Below, piece after piece: positions 41,998-51,886 of a stretch of DNA of 64,000 nt (the first letter of the stretch is position 1; each line of letters begins with the position of its first letter). The notes below the pieces were generated by a model, which ran no database searches, was not told the DNA's origin, and was given only the letters and a program-made list of their open reading frames with translations. Source of the stretch: Bhargavaea massiliensis (GTDB lineage: Bacteria > Bacillota > Bacilli > Bacillales_A > Planococcaceae); the NCBI RefSeq assembly GCF_018390575.1, contig NZ_JAHBCJ010000002.1, forward strand, positions 144,811 through 208,810. The letters are read 5' to 3'. The position numbers and the translations under genes are program-made.

Positions 41998-44061
41998 TCA
42001 GTCAAAAAACGAGAACGGGAACAACCGGATCGGCCCGCCGTCTTTCGTGTCGGAGGAGCGATCTTGCCGTAGAGCGGGATCTGTGCAGAGTTTTCGCGGC
42101 ACGTTCCGTTCCTTGACGTATACCATGCGCTGCTTACCGCAACCTTCGACAGCAAGACCACCGGTCTCCACATCGACGATGACGCCTGTGACGCCCTCGG
42201 GCTGTACGAACGGTTCCGGCGGCATGCCGGCATGTGCGTTTTCCATGAAGTCGATCCACATCTTTTTTGCGGCCATTTTGTCGCTGTTTTCGGTTAGGCG
42301 GCGCCCTTCGTCGAATCCGGCCCAGATGCCGGCGGTCAGGGTCGTGGAGAAGCCGATCAGGTATTGATCGGAAAGCGTTGTTCCGGACTTTGCCGCGTAT
42401 GGACGTGTTTGGCTGGGCCGCATCGACAGACCCGTGGCCGGGGTATAGTCGCTGAAGACAGGGTCGAACATTCCGGTCATCATCTGTGTCAGGACGAAGG
42501 CATCTGCCGGATCCAACACTTCCCGTGACTTTTTGTCTTCTTCCTCGCTCCGATAGACGGTTTCACCGGCGGCATCGGTGATGGACAGAATGGTTGTCGG
42601 AACGACCCTTTTGCCTCCTGAGGCGATTCGGTTGTATGCCCCTGTCATCTCATAAAGGGTGACTTCGGTCGTCCCGAGAGCGGTTGCCGGCGCATCAACG
42701 AAGTTGCCGGTGATGCCGAGGCGGGCGGCCATATCCTTGAACGGCTTGTAGCCGATTTCCTCGAGTGTCTTGACGGCATAGATATTGTCTGAGATGGCAA
42801 GTGCCTGGGCGAGCGAAATCGGCCGTTCAGCAAATTTGCCATTGACGTTCTGGGGTTCGTACTCCTTGCGGCCGTCGTCAAAAGTGAAAACGGTCGGCTC
42901 GCTTTTCAGGAAGGTGAGCGGCGTGAACCCCTGTTCGAGCGCAGCGGCGTAAAGAATCGGTTTCATCGCGGAGCCGGATTGGCGTTCCGCCTGGGTGACC
43001 CGGTTAAAGGGGCTTATGGAATAATCCCGCCCGCCAATCAGTGAAGTGATCTGCCCGCTTTCGGGCTCCATCGTGATAAAGCCATACTGGAGTCCGTTAT
43101 CAGGCATCCATTTCCCGGCCGCGGCTTCCGCCGTTTTCTGGTGGAATGGGTCCAATGTCGTCCGGATTGTCCACCCGCCTTCCGCGATGTCGCGCCCGGC
43201 TTCATCCAATCGTTTTTCGGCCTCCTGCCAAACCTCGTCCAAGAAGTACGGGGCGACTTTTTCGCCCGCGTCCCACTGGTCATGCTTCAGCGCAATCCGC
43301 TGATTCAGGGCATGGTCCGCCTGCTCGCGTGTTACGTATCCGTCCCGCACCATCGCATTGAGGATGATTTCCTGCCGGCCCGCAGCCGCCTCCGGATTGT
43401 GCACAGGGGAGTAAACCGAAGGCCCTTTTGGCACGGCCGCAAGCAATGTCGCTTCAGCCAGAGTCAGGTCTTCCGCTGCCTTGCCGAAGAAAAACTTGCT
43501 TGCCGCCTCGGCACCGTACATGCCATGGCCGAAATAGACAGTGTTCAGGTAGCCTTCGAGAATGGTGTCCTTGTCATAGAACGTTTCGATTCTTCTTGCG
43601 TAGACCGCCTCGTTGATTTTCCGTGTCCACGTTTTCTGGTGGGTCAGAAACAGATTGCGGGCATACTGCTGGGTGATTGTGCTAGCGCCTTCTGCTTTGC
43701 GGAACGATTTGACATCCTTTAGCACGGCGGCGGCAATCCTCGAATAGTCGAATCCCTTGTGCTCGTAAAAGTCCTTGTCCTCGACGGCAACGAACGCATC
43801 GGCGAGAAATGGGGACATGTCGTCGAGGGAAGCCCAGTAGCGGCGCTCGCCTGAATGCCGGTCACCGATCGGATCGCCGTTGCGGTCGAGGAAGACGGTC
43901 GCGTTCGGCACCGCAAGCGAAGGGGGCCCGGCCGAATGGATGTAGATGAGAAGCGCCCCGTACATGACCAGCCCCGCCACGCTGAGGCTTAGGGAAAGAA
44001 GCAACAGCCGCTTCATGATCGACCGCCGCTTTCGCTGCCTTTTGAAATGTGCCCGTTTCAC
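41998..44061 (-). CDS. pbpG: Class A penicillin-binding protein (PbpG-like)
   Basis: A 687-residue bifunctional peptidoglycan synthase. A basic cytosolic start is followed by one membrane helix (about 17-41). The glycosyltransferase domain has EDKDFYEHKGFDYSRI near 94 (catalytic Glu), STITQQYARNLFL, and the second Glu in KINEAVYARRIE. The transpeptidase domain has the Ser in SGSAMKP near 363, the SDN triad near 424 and KSGTT near 556. In B. subtilis, pbpG (ywhE) beside speE is sporulation-specific. The start is GTG (MKRAHFK), with a weak ribosome site; ATG at residue 16 is the alternative. It is the last gene before a repeat-bearing gap. Confidence 0.92.
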   Translation of the reverse strand: MKRAHFKRQRKRRSIMKRLLLLSLSLSVAGLVMYGALLIYIHSAGPPSLAVPNATVFLDRNGDPIGDRHSGERRYWASLDDMSPFLADAFVAVEDKDFYEHKGFDYSRIAAAVLKDVKSFRKAEGASTITQQYARNLFLTHQKTWTRKINEAVYARRIETFYDKDTILEGYLNTVYFGHGMYGAEAASKFFFGKAAEDLTLAEATLLAAVPKGPSVYSPVHNPEAAAGRQEIILNAMVRDGYVTREQADHALNQRIALKHDQWDAGEKVAPYFLDEVWQEAEKRLDEAGRDIAEGGWTIRTTLDPFHQKTAEAAAGKWMPDNGLQYGFITMEPESGQITSLIGGRDYSISPFNRVTQAERQSGSAMKPILYAAALEQGFTPLTFLKSEPTVFTFDDGRKEYEPQNVNGKFAERPISLAQALAISDNIYAVKTLEEIGYKPFKDMAARLGITGNFVDAPATALGTTEVTLYEMTGAYNRIASGGKRVVPTTILSITDAAGETVYRSEEEDKKSREVLDPADAFVLTQMMTGMFDPVFSDYTPATGLSMRPSQTRPYAAKSGTTLSDQYLIGFSTTLTAGIWAGFDEGRRLTENSDKMAAKKMWIDFMENAHAGMPPEPFVQPEGVTGVIVDVETGGLAVEGCGKQRMVYVKERNVPRKLCTDPALRQDRSSDTKDGGPIRLFPFSFFD

Positions 44062-44166
44062 CGCATTCCCGCCTTTCTTGCGCTTTTCCGCAAGTATGTG
44101 CAGGCAGGCAGCATTTCATCCGGCGAGTTTAAAGCAATTTCACCGCATGCCTGATTGAAAAAACAG

Positions 44167-44194
44167 TTGCAACGGAGAACAGTGGCCGTATAAT
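44167..44194 (+). promoter_or_regulatory. Sigma-A promoter of speE-speB
   Basis: TTGCAA (44167-44172), a 16-bp spacer and TATAAT (44189-44194). Confidence 0.8.
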
Positions 44195-44269
44195 GAAGCT
44201 TAGTTTCGTGGAGGCCGGGAATACAGGCAGTGCGGGACGTTTCCCTTTAATGAAGGAGGAATGCAGCCC

Positions 44270-45112
44270 ATGGCAGGGTTATGGTATACGGAAAAGCAGA
44301 CTGACAACTTTGGAATTACGATGAAGATCAAACAGACGCTGCATGTCGAGCAGACGGATTTCCAGCTGCTGGAGATGGCGGAGACGGAAGAGTGGGGGAA
44401 CATGCTGTTTCTCGACGGCATGGTGATGACCTCGGAGCGTGACGAATTCGTCTATCACGAGATGGTTGCACACGTACCGCTGTTCACCCATCCCGATCCG
44501 AAAAAGGTGCTGGTCGTCGGAGGCGGCGACGGCGGTGTGATCCGCGAGGTGCTGAAGCATCCGCAAGTCGAACAGGCGGTGCTGGTCGACATCGACGGAA
44601 AGGTGATCGAATACTCGAAACAGTACCTGCCGTCGATTGCAGGCAAGCTCGTGGACCCTCGGGTGGACGTCCGTGTCGGCGACGGGTTCATGCATATTGC
44701 CGAGTCCGAAAACGAGTATGATGTCATTATGGTGGACTCGACGGAGCCTGTCGGCCCTGCGGTCAACCTGTTCACGAAAGGCTTCTACGCGGGCATCTCG
44801 AAGGCGCTGAAAGAGGACGGGCTGTTTGTCGCTCAAAGCGATAACCCGTGGTTCAAGGCGGACCTGATCCGCCAGGTACAGAAGGACGTCCGGGAAATCT
44901 TCCCGGTCACCCGCCTGTATACCGCCAACATCCCGACGTACCCGAGCGGGCTCTGGTGCTTCACGCTCGGCTCGAAAAAGCATGACCCGCTCGAAGTGAA
45001 GGAAGAGCGGTTCCATGATATCGACACGAAATACTACACGAGTGAACTGCACCGGGCGGCTTTCGTATTGCCGAAATTCGTCCGTGACCTGGCGGAGGGA
45101 GAAGGCGAATGA
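44270..45112 (+). CDS. speE: Spermidine synthase
   Basis: A 280-residue aminopropyltransferase that makes spermidine from putrescine and decarboxylated S-adenosylmethionine. [17 protein letters not shown] at the start, the cofactor loop [19 protein letters not shown] near 81 and the catalytic-loop Asp in [15 protein letters not shown] near 155 are all conserved. The second ATG (MAGLWYT) is used, 10 bp after AAGGAGG; the first lies 1 bp from it. It overlaps speB by 4 bp. Confidence 0.96.
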   Translation: MAGLWYTEKQTDNFGITMKIKQTLHVEQTDFQLLEMAETEEWGNMLFLDGMVMTSERDEFVYHEMVAHVPLFTHPDPKKVLVVGGGDGGVIREVLKHPQVEQAVLVDIDGKVIEYSKQYLPSIAGKLVDPRVDVRVGDGFMHIAESENEYDVIMVDSTEPVGPAVNLFTKGFYAGISKALKEDGLFVAQSDNPWFKADLIRQVQKDVREIFPVTRLYTANIPTYPSGLWCFTLGSKKHDPLEVKEERFHDIDTKYYTSELHRAAFVLPKFVRDLAEGEGE

Positions 45113-45981
45113 AGTTCGACGAAGCCTACTCCGGCAATGTGTTCATCAAGAGCGGCGACAGCTATGATGAAGCGGACGCGGTGATCTATGGCATGCCGAT
45201 GGACTGGACGGTCAGCTGGCGCCCGGGCTCCCGGTTCGGCCCCGCGCGTATTCGCGAAGCATCGGTCGGGCTTGAGGAGTACAGCCCTTATCTGGACCGG
45301 GAACTTGACGATATCCGCTTTTACGATGCAGGAGACATCCCGCTTCCATTCGGCAACGCGGGAAAATCCCTTGACCTGATTGCCGGATTCGTCCGGCAGT
45401 TATTGGCTGATGGAAAGGTTCCGGCGGGGATGGGCGGCGAGCATCTCGTGTCGCTGCCGGTTATGAAGGAAGTGGCGGCAGTGCACAAGGACCTCGCCAT
45501 CATCCATATCGATGCCCACACCGACCTCCGGACCGAGTACGAGGGTGAGGAACATTCCCATTCCACGCCGATCCGCAAGATTGCCGATCTCATCGGACCT
45601 CACAACGTCTATTCGTTCGGAATCCGTTCCGGCATGAAAGAGGAGTTTGAATGGGCACGCGAAAACGGCATGCACATCTCAAAGTTCGATGTGCTTGATC
45701 CGCTGAAGGAAGTGCTGCCTGCGCTTGCCGGCCGCCCCGTCTACGTCACGATCGACATCGATGTCCTGGATCCGGCCCATGCGCCGGGTACAGGCACGGT
45801 CGACTGCGGCGGCATCACATCCCGCGAACTGCTTGCATCAATCCACGAGATTGCGCGTTCCGGAGTCCGGGTCGCCGGTTTTGACCTCGTAGAAGTGGCA
45901 CCAGTCTATGACCCGTCCGAACAGACGGTCAATACGGCAAGCAAGCTATTCCGGGAAATGCTGCTCGGATTTGTGAAGTAA
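45109..45981 (+). CDS. speB: Agmatinase
   Basis: A 290-residue ureohydrolase that converts agmatine to putrescine and urea. The manganese ligands are in [10 protein letters not shown] near 108, [10 protein letters not shown] near 132 and [17 protein letters not shown] near 215. It starts with the ATGA overlap on speE. The pair makes spermidine from agmatine; arginine decarboxylase is not in the window. Confidence 0.96.
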   Translation: MKFDEAYSGNVFIKSGDSYDEADAVIYGMPMDWTVSWRPGSRFGPARIREASVGLEEYSPYLDRELDDIRFYDAGDIPLPFGNAGKSLDLIAGFVRQLLADGKVPAGMGGEHLVSLPVMKEVAAVHKDLAIIHIDAHTDLRTEYEGEEHSHSTPIRKIADLIGPHNVYSFGIRSGMKEEFEWARENGMHISKFDVLDPLKEVLPALAGRPVYVTIDIDVLDPAHAPGTGTVDCGGITSRELLASIHEIARSGVRVAGFDLVEVAPVYDPSEQTVNTASKLFREMLLGFVK

Positions 45982-45983
45982 TT

Positions 45984-46025
45984 AAAAAGGTGATGCGCTG
46001 TGGAAAATTGCGCATCACCTTTTTG
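45984..46025. terminator. Bidirectional terminator between speB and the GGDEF gene
   Basis: AAAAAGGTGATGCGC pairs with GCGCATCACCTTTTT. Confidence 0.95.
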
Positions 46026-46035
46026 TTCGTGGCAT

Positions 46036-47124
46036 TTAGCCGACGGGCTGTGTTCCGTAGACGGCGACCCGGTTGCGTCCGCTGTTTTTCGCCCGGTAAA
46101 GGGCCTTGTCGGCAAGTTCATACAGATGTTTGGCACTTGTGGTATCCTCCGGGTGGGCGGAAACACCGAGCGATACGGTGATGGTGAGGGAGAGTCCTCC
46201 TTCCAGGATAAACGGGTTGCCGCAAACAGTCTGCCGGATGTTCTCCGCGGCCTCCGCCGCTTCCTGTTTATCCGCTCCGGGGAGCAGGACGGAAAACTCT
46301 TCTCCGCCGTTTCTTGAAAGAACCGCGCCTTTCGGAAGCCGGATGTTTTTCAGGCGGAATGCCAGTTCCCGCAGCACCTCATCTCCTGCCGGGTGGCCGT
46401 ATGTGTCATTGACCGACTTGAAACGGTCGATATCAAGCACAATCAGCGCAACCGAACCTTCTCCATTGAGAAGAGATTCCGATAACTCGCCGAACGTGCG
46501 GTTGTTGTTCAGTCCTGTCAAATAGTCAGTGCGGGACAATTGCTCAATACCCGCAAGCTTTCTGAAATGACCGGACAGCTCGGCAAGGAGGAACGCGATC
46601 GTAAAAAAAGAGATGTAGGAATAGACGGCAAAAATAAAGACATTCAGGATCTTATCCGAACCCTCGGGCGACAGGTAGATAATAACGAGGCCGGTCTGGA
46701 CTGTCGCGTAATGGAACACAAAACGGGCGGTCCGGAATGAGGCTCCCCGCCACGTAAAAATGATTGCGGCGGCAGCCCCGATCAGGAAGGTATTGCTCCC
46801 TGCGATCAGGGCTTCGTCACCAAAACCGCCCAGAATAATGCGGTCTATGGCGATGATGAGTGAAGAGATTATCGGCGGGACGGGACCGCCGAACACGCCG
46901 GAAAGGATGATCACCGGAAGGCGGGCATCGACGATCACTTTATCCGCTACGGTGACGGATGAGTCCAGCAGAAACAGTCCCGTGATGCCGGCCATGACGC
47001 CGATCAGAATCGGGTGAAACCGGGGAAAGGGGACCCTGAACCGTGCCCTGTCCTGGAACGGCCAATAGCTGAGGACCGAAAAGGTGAACAGGATACAAAA
47101 GTTGACCGCGAGCTGGTAGAACAT
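46036..47124 (-). CDS. Membrane diguanylate cyclase (5TM-GGDEF)
   Basis: A 362-residue protein with a 5TM-5TMR_LYT-type membrane sensor (residues 1-190, about six helices) and a C-terminal GGDEF domain. The domain begins RTDYLTGLNNNRTF near 205 and includes LDIDRFKSVNDTYGHPAGDEVL near 243. Its active site is RNGGEEFSVLL near 285 (GGEEF), so it should make cyclic-di-GMP. The position for an inhibitory RxxD before GGEEF reads LPKG, so product inhibition at an I-site looks absent. ATG at 47124 is 7 bp behind GGAGGG; the ATG 6 bp upstream is too close. The input signal is unknown. Confidence 0.88.
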   Translation of the reverse strand: MFYQLAVNFCILFTFSVLSYWPFQDRARFRVPFPRFHPILIGVMAGITGLFLLDSSVTVADKVIVDARLPVIILSGVFGGPVPPIISSLIIAIDRIILGGFGDEALIAGSNTFLIGAAAAIIFTWRGASFRTARFVFHYATVQTGLVIIYLSPEGSDKILNVFIFAVYSYISFFTIAFLLAELSGHFRKLAGIEQLSRTDYLTGLNNNRTFGELSESLLNGEGSVALIVLDIDRFKSVNDTYGHPAGDEVLRELAFRLKNIRLPKGAVLSRNGGEEFSVLLPGADKQEAAEAAENIRQTVCGNPFILEGGLSLTITVSLGVSAHPEDTTSAKHLYELADKALYRAKNSGRNRVAVYGTQPVG

Positions 47125-47221
47125 GGACATCCCTCCATTGGAACGATTATACCAATTTGCCGGGAATCCGTGACACCGATATAAAATCCGTTCGGGCAGA
47201 CGGAGACGGAGCCGGCATCCA

Positions 47222-47251
47222 TTGAAATCCCCGGGCCCTGAGGGATATAAT
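47222..47251 (+). promoter_or_regulatory. Sigma-A promoter of ywiB-argS
   Basis: TTGAAA (47222-47227), an 18-bp spacer and TATAAT (47246-47251). Confidence 0.7.
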
Positions 47252-47281
47252 AGGGAAATGACTATGAACGGGGGCATCCAG

Positions 47282-47716
47282 ATGAATATACCCGAAGAAG
47301 GAAGAGCGGTCAGCATCCGCCTCGTGACGATGGTCCGTCAGCCGGGCGAGAAGCCGTTCCGGAACTTCATCCGGGCGGAAGGCCTTCTGATTGAGAAAGC
47401 GGGCAAAACTTATCTGAGCTTTGAGGAAAGCATGGACGGGCAGGGAATCCGCACGATGGTCCGGATGGGACATGAAGAGGGGCTGATCATGCGGAACGGC
47501 GACGTTTCGATGCGGCTCCCTCTCGTACCGGGCGAGCGCCGGGAAGGCCGTTACGGAAGCGGGGGCATGGACCTGCCGCTTACGGTCAAGACCGACTCGG
47601 TCCGCTATGAACCGGGAGCGGAAGGACGGTTTGCGGCCGCGTATGACCTGATGTCGGGCAGCGAGACTGTCGGTACCTATAATGTAGAATTTACTTATTC
47701 GGAGGGAAAAGCATGA
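47282..47716 (+). CDS. ywiB: YwiB family DUF1934 protein
   Basis: A 144-residue beta-barrel-type protein of the DUF1934 family, function unknown. It shows alternating strands: [13 protein letters not shown]..., [35 protein letters not shown] and [14 protein letters not shown], typical of YwiB. The start is ATG (MNIPEEG) with GGGGG 6 bp upstream; two earlier ATGs lack a ribosome site. It overlaps argS by 4 bp, as in B. subtilis. Confidence 0.88.
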   Translation: MNIPEEGRAVSIRLVTMVRQPGEKPFRNFIRAEGLLIEKAGKTYLSFEESMDGQGIRTMVRMGHEEGLIMRNGDVSMRLPLVPGERREGRYGSGGMDLPLTVKTDSVRYEPGAEGRFAAAYDLMSGSETVGTYNVEFTYSEGKA

Positions 47717-49383
47717 GCACAGTGGAACAGATCAAACAGCAGCTAAAGGACGCGCTGGCAGGCGCGGTGGGCAAGGCGGGTCTCGTGGAAGCCGCGGACA
47801 TGCCGGATGTGATGCTCGAGACGCCAAAAAGCAAAGAAAATGGCGATTATGCCACCAATATTGCGATGCAGCTGACGAAAATCGCGAAAAAGCCGCCGCG
47901 TGCCATCGCAGAAGCGATTGTCGGCAACCTGGATACGGAAGGCACGCCGATCCAATCAGTCGACATCGCAGGTCCGGGCTTTATCAACATCACCATCAAA
48001 ACCGACTACCTCGGTGATGTTGTAAAGGACGTGCTGGAAAAGGGCGAAAACTTCGGCCGCAGCGATGCGGGCGAAGGCGAGAAAATCCAGGTCGAGTTCG
48101 TCTCGGCGAACCCGACAGGGGATCTTCACCTCGGGCATGGGCGTGGCGCATCAATTGGTGACGCGCTCTGTAACGTGCTCGATTTTGCAGGCTATGACGT
48201 TTCCCGCGAATACTACATCAACGATGCCGGCAACCAGATCAACAACTTGGCTTTGTCGATCGAAGCCCGCTATTTCCAGGCGCTCGGCGAGCAGCGCGAG
48301 ATGCCGGAAGACGGCTATCACGGCAAGGACGTCATCGAGATCGCCAATGCGCTTGCGCAGGAGCATGGCGACAAGTTTGCCAAGATGCCTGAAGAAGAAC
48401 GCTTCCAGTGGTTCCGCAAGCATGGCCTCGGCATCGAGTTGGACAAGATCAAGAGGGACTTGGCCGATTTCCGTGTGGCGTTTGACAACTGGTTTTCCGA
48501 ATCAACGCTTTATCAGTCCGGCAAGATTGATGAGGCACTCGGCAAGCTAAAGAAAAACGGCCATGTTTACGAGGAAGACGGGGCCACTTGGTTCCGCTCG
48601 ACGACATTCGGAGACGACAAGGACCGGGTCCTCATCAAGCAGGACGGCACCTATACGTACCTGACCCCGGATATCGCGTATCACGAAGACAAGCTCCAGC
48701 GCGGCTTCGACAAGCTGATCAACATCTGGGGCGCTGACCACCACGGCTACATCCCGCGTATGAAGGCAGCAATCGAGGCACTCGGATACGACAAGGACAC
48801 ACTTGAAGTGCTGGTGTCCCAGATGGTCCAGCTGTACAAAGACGGCGAGAAGTTCAAGATGAGCAAGCGGACGGGTAAGGCGGTAACACTGCGCGAGCTC
48901 GTCGACATGGTCGGACTGGATGCGGTCCGATACTTCTTCATCATGCGCTCCGGCGATTCCCAAATGGACTTTGACCTCGATCTTGCGGTGTCCCAGTCCA
49001 ACGAAAACCCAGTCTACTATGCACAGTATGCCCACGCGCGCATCTGCTCGATTCTCCGCCAGGCGGACGAAGCCGGTCTGTTCCGTTCGGATGAGAATGT
49101 CGGCATGCTCCAAGACAGCGAGAAGGCGATCGATCTTATGAAGAAGATCGGCGACTTCCCTCAAGTTGTCGCGGACTCGGCAAAGCTCCGCTCGCCACAC
49201 CGGATTGCGACGTATATACAGGAATTGGCATCCGCATTCCACACGTTCTACTCGACCGACAAAGTCGTCGACCCTGACAACAAGGAGCTGTCGGAAGCGC
49301 GCCTTGCGCTTGTCACGGCAACCCGCACGACCGTTGCGAATGCACTCCGCCTGATCGGAGTCGCCGCACCGGAACGGATGTAA
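47713..49383 (+). CDS. argS: Arginyl-tRNA synthetase
   Basis: A 556-residue class I synthetase charging tRNA-Arg. The HIGH-type motif [15 protein letters not shown] is near residue 134 and the KMSK motif [13 protein letters not shown] near 381. The N-terminal Add1 domain and the C-terminal anticodon-binding helices ([19 protein letters not shown]) are complete. It starts with an ATGA overlap on ywiB and ends at a terminator. Confidence 0.97.
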   Translation: MSTVEQIKQQLKDALAGAVGKAGLVEAADMPDVMLETPKSKENGDYATNIAMQLTKIAKKPPRAIAEAIVGNLDTEGTPIQSVDIAGPGFINITIKTDYLGDVVKDVLEKGENFGRSDAGEGEKIQVEFVSANPTGDLHLGHGRGASIGDALCNVLDFAGYDVSREYYINDAGNQINNLALSIEARYFQALGEQREMPEDGYHGKDVIEIANALAQEHGDKFAKMPEEERFQWFRKHGLGIELDKIKRDLADFRVAFDNWFSESTLYQSGKIDEALGKLKKNGHVYEEDGATWFRSTTFGDDKDRVLIKQDGTYTYLTPDIAYHEDKLQRGFDKLINIWGADHHGYIPRMKAAIEALGYDKDTLEVLVSQMVQLYKDGEKFKMSKRTGKAVTLRELVDMVGLDAVRYFFIMRSGDSQMDFDLDLAVSQSNENPVYYAQYAHARICSILRQADEAGLFRSDENVGMLQDSEKAIDLMKKIGDFPQVVADSAKLRSPHRIATYIQELASAFHTFYSTDKVVDPDNKELSEARLALVTATRTTVANALRLIGVAAPERM

Positions 49384-49389
49384 CGATCG

Positions 49390-49427
49390 ACCGGCCCCTC
49401 CGGCTTCTGCTGAAGGGGCCGGTTTTC
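49390..49427 (+). terminator. Terminator of ywiB-argS
   Basis: ACCGGCCCCT pairs with AGGGGCCGGT, followed by TTTT. Confidence 0.9.
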
Positions 49428-49447
49428 ATGCAGCGGCGAAAAGTCCG

Positions 49448-49490
49448 TGAGACGTTGGGGTAGTTTACTGAGACGTTAACATACTGTGAA
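49448..49490. repeat. Two-copy TGAGACGTT repeat, 21-bp period (after argS)
   Basis: TGAGACGTT at 49448 and 49469, exactly 21 bp apart. The reverse complement (AACGTCTCA, preceded by TATGTT) matches the array at 41943-41982. Confidence 0.85.
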
Positions 49491-49516
49491 GCCTCCCGCC
49501 TTTTCCCGGGCAGCCC

Positions 49517-49545
49517 TCGACAAAAACCGCGCCATCTGATTAAAT
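49517..49545 (+). promoter_or_regulatory. Probable promoter of the cobalamin operon
   Basis: TCGACA (49517-49522), a 17-bp spacer and TTAAAT (49540-49545), about 45 bp before the riboswitch aptamer. Confidence 0.55.
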
Positions 49546-49589
49546 TGATAAGGAATTGAATATCCGGCACGATTTTTCGCCGGATGACG

Positions 49590-49705
49590 CTGAGGTGCCC
49601 CGATCGCGGGGGTAAAAGGGAAGCCGGTGAGAGTCCGGCACGGTCCCGCCACTGTAAGCGGCTATACGCCGCAAGTCAGGAAACCTGCCCCAGCGGAAAG
49701 CACCC
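49590..49705 (+). ncRNA. Cobalamin riboswitch aptamer
   Basis: The family's conserved core is clear: GGTGCC, then AAAAGGGAA, GCCGGTGAGAGTCCGGC, the B12 box region GTCCCGCCACTGTAAGCGG, AAGTCAGG and ACCTGCC. GGTGC (49594) can pair with GCACC (49700) to close the element. A terminator at 49798-49824 is the likely off-switch, so B12 would repress the downstream salvage operon. The stretch 49706-49797 is the expression platform and holds no gene. Confidence 0.95.
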
Positions 49706-49797
49706 GATAGCGCCTGCGAGGACAGGCCGGTGTGGAACGGCGCCTGCCTGTGCAGGCTGCGGTCGTTTTTCCGCGTGTCCGTCCTGCCGGTATCTCT

Positions 49798-49824
49798 GCC
49801 CCCGCCCTGCGCGGGGGCTTTTCA
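49798..49824 (+). terminator. Riboswitch-controlled terminator
   Basis: GCCCCCGC pairs with GCGGGGGC over a 5-nt loop, followed by TTTT, 40 bp before btuF. Confidence 0.88.
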
Positions 49825-49863
49825 ATTTCAAGCAGGACAACAATGAATAGGGGGAAAACAGAG

Positions 49864-50886
49864 ATGAACAGCAGATGGAACAAATGGCTTCTCATGCTCG
49901 TGATCGCACTGTTTCTGACAGCATGCGGCTCGGCAGATGACAGTGCGGATCAAGCGCAGAACCAGAACGAAGAGACAGAGCAGCAGGCAGCTGAACAAAG
50001 CGGCAAAGCGGATGGGGAAGCAACCTTCCCGGTCACTGAAACCGATGCCGTCGGGAATGATATCACACTGGATAAGCAGCCTGAGAAAATTGTTTCCATG
50101 ATTCCGAGCAATACAGAGATCCTGTTCGAAGTGGGAGCGGGGGGAACGGTCGTCGGAGTCAATGACTATGACAACTACCCGGAAGAAGTCCAGAGCATCG
50201 AAAAAATCGGCGGGATGGAGTTTAACGTGGAGAAGATCATCGAACTCCAGCCGGACCTCGTTCTTGCCCATGAATCAGGTCTTGGTACGGGAGAAGAAGG
50301 CCTGCAACAGCTTCGCGATGCGGGCCTCACCGTGTTTGTCGTAAAAAATGCTATGGATTTTGATGAAACTTACGGAACCATCCAGCAAATCGGCAAGCTG
50401 ACCGGCTATTCCGCCGAAGCCGAAGATATCGTCAGCGACATGCAAGCCAAAGTGGATGAGATCAAGGAAAAAGCGGAAGCAGTCACCGACAAGAAAAAAG
50501 TGTTTGTCGAAACCTCGCCTGCACCCGATATTTATACGCCGGGATCGGGCACATTCATGCAGCAGTTCCTGGACATCATCCACGCGGAAAACGTCGCGGC
50601 CGACCAGGAAGGCTGGGTCATGATGGATCCGGAGGAAATCGTCAATCGCAATCCGGATGTCATCATGGTCATGTACGGGGACGACAGCTCAGTCGATGCG
50701 GTCTACGACCGGGAAGGATTTGACGCCATCACGGCAATCAAGGACAAGGCGGTCGTACGAGTTGATGAAAACATCACAAGCCGCACCGGCCCTCGTCTTG
50801 CCGACGGCCTGGAAGCCGTGGCAAAGGCGGTTTATCCGGAAATCTTCGGGGAAGCAGAACAAGATGAAGAAGATCAGGCAGCATAA
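49864..50886 (+). CDS. btuF: Corrinoid ABC transporter, substrate-binding lipoprotein
   Basis: A 340-residue extracellular binding protein for cobalamin or cobinamide. The signal peptide ends in the lipobox LTAC (Cys20), and an acidic Gln/Glu-rich linker follows to about residue 57. The periplasmic-binding fold is of the BtuF/FecB type: EKIVSMIPSNTEILFEVGAGGTVVGVNDYDNYPEE near 77, then GGMEFNVEKIIELQPDLVLA. The start is ATG (MNSRWNKW); ATG at 49843 is an alternative. It is first in the riboswitch-controlled operon and overlaps btuC by 23 bp. Confidence 0.93.
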   Translation: MNSRWNKWLLMLVIALFLTACGSADDSADQAQNQNEETEQQAAEQSGKADGEATFPVTETDAVGNDITLDKQPEKIVSMIPSNTEILFEVGAGGTVVGVNDYDNYPEEVQSIEKIGGMEFNVEKIIELQPDLVLAHESGLGTGEEGLQQLRDAGLTVFVVKNAMDFDETYGTIQQIGKLTGYSAEAEDIVSDMQAKVDEIKEKAEAVTDKKKVFVETSPAPDIYTPGSGTFMQQFLDIIHAENVAADQEGWVMMDPEEIVNRNPDVIMVMYGDDSSVDAVYDREGFDAITAIKDKAVVRVDENITSRTGPRLADGLEAVAKAVYPEIFGEAEQDEEDQAA

Positions 50887-51886
50887 GACGAAGCAGCCGG
50901 TTGCCGCATACATCGTATCGGCTGCCGTTCTCCTGCTGGCGCTTTGGCTGGGCGTTTCCGTCGGATCGGTGAAGATTCCGCTCCGGGTGCTCCTGGACCC
51001 GGGCGCGGATGAAACAGCCGCGAACATCCTATGGAAAATCCGAATGCCGAGGGTGGTGCTTGCAGGGCTCGTCGGAGGCTCGCTTGCCTTGGCGGGGGCG
51101 GCGTTTCAGGGTCTTCTGAAAAACCCGCTTGCCGACCCGTACACCCTTGGAGTGTCGTCCGGTGCCTCAGTCGGCGCTGTGGCGACACTCTTTTTCGGTA
51201 TCGGATTGTTCGGTGCCTATACCCTGCCCGTATTCAGCATGGCGGGCGCGATGGCGGTGCTCCTGCTTGTAATCGGCTTTTCCAGGGCGGTCGACCGGTC
51301 ACTCAAGATGGAAACGATCATCCTGACAGGGGTCATCTTCGGATCGTTCCTCGGCTCGGTGCTGTCGCTCATGATTGCCCTGACCGGAGAAGAGCTTCGG
51401 CAAATCATCGGCTGGTTGCTTGGCAGTGTATCGATGAGAGGCTGGAAGTACGTTTGGATGATCCTGCCGTTTCTTCTGGTCGGCGGAATTCTGCTCTGGC
51501 TTTGCCGGCGGGAGCTGAACGCAATGCTGTTCGGCGAAGAACGGGCCCATCATCTCGGTGTAGACGTACGGAAGCGCAAATGGATGATTCTCGGCGGGGG
51601 CTCAATTCTTACCGGTTCAGCGGTTGCCGTATCCGGGACAATCGGATTTGTCGGGCTTGTTGTGCCGCATATGACACGGATCTTATGGGGGAGTGACCAC
51701 CGGCATCTGCTGCCGCTATCCTTCATTAACGGAGCCTCTCTGCTCGTGCTCTGTGATCTCGTGGCAAGGACGATCATTTCGCCCACTGAGCTGCCGGTCG
51801 GCGTAATCACTTCGTTTATCGGGGCACCGGTGTTTGCATTCATCTTCTACAGACAGCGGAGAAAGGGGAAGGTCCGGCATGCTTGA
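50864..51886 (+). CDS. btuC: Corrinoid ABC transporter, permease
   Basis: A 340-residue FecCD-family permease with about ten helices. RMPRVVLAGLVGGSLALAGAAFQGLLKNPLADPYTLGVSSGASVGAV near 60 is the family signature. SGTIGFVGLVVPHMTRILWGSDHR near 250 is the ATPase-coupling region. The start is ATG inside the btuF 3' end (MKKIRQHKT). BtuC, BtuF and the BtuD-CbiZ fusion form one importer. Confidence 0.94.
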   Translation: MKKIRQHKTKQPVAAYIVSAAVLLLALWLGVSVGSVKIPLRVLLDPGADETAANILWKIRMPRVVLAGLVGGSLALAGAAFQGLLKNPLADPYTLGVSSGASVGAVATLFFGIGLFGAYTLPVFSMAGAMAVLLLVIGFSRAVDRSLKMETIILTGVIFGSFLGSVLSLMIALTGEELRQIIGWLLGSVSMRGWKYVWMILPFLLVGGILLWLCRRELNAMLFGEERAHHLGVDVRKRKWMILGGGSILTGSAVAVSGTIGFVGLVVPHMTRILWGSDHRHLLPLSFINGASLLVLCDLVARTIISPTELPVGVITSFIGAPVFAFIFYRQRRKGKVRHA

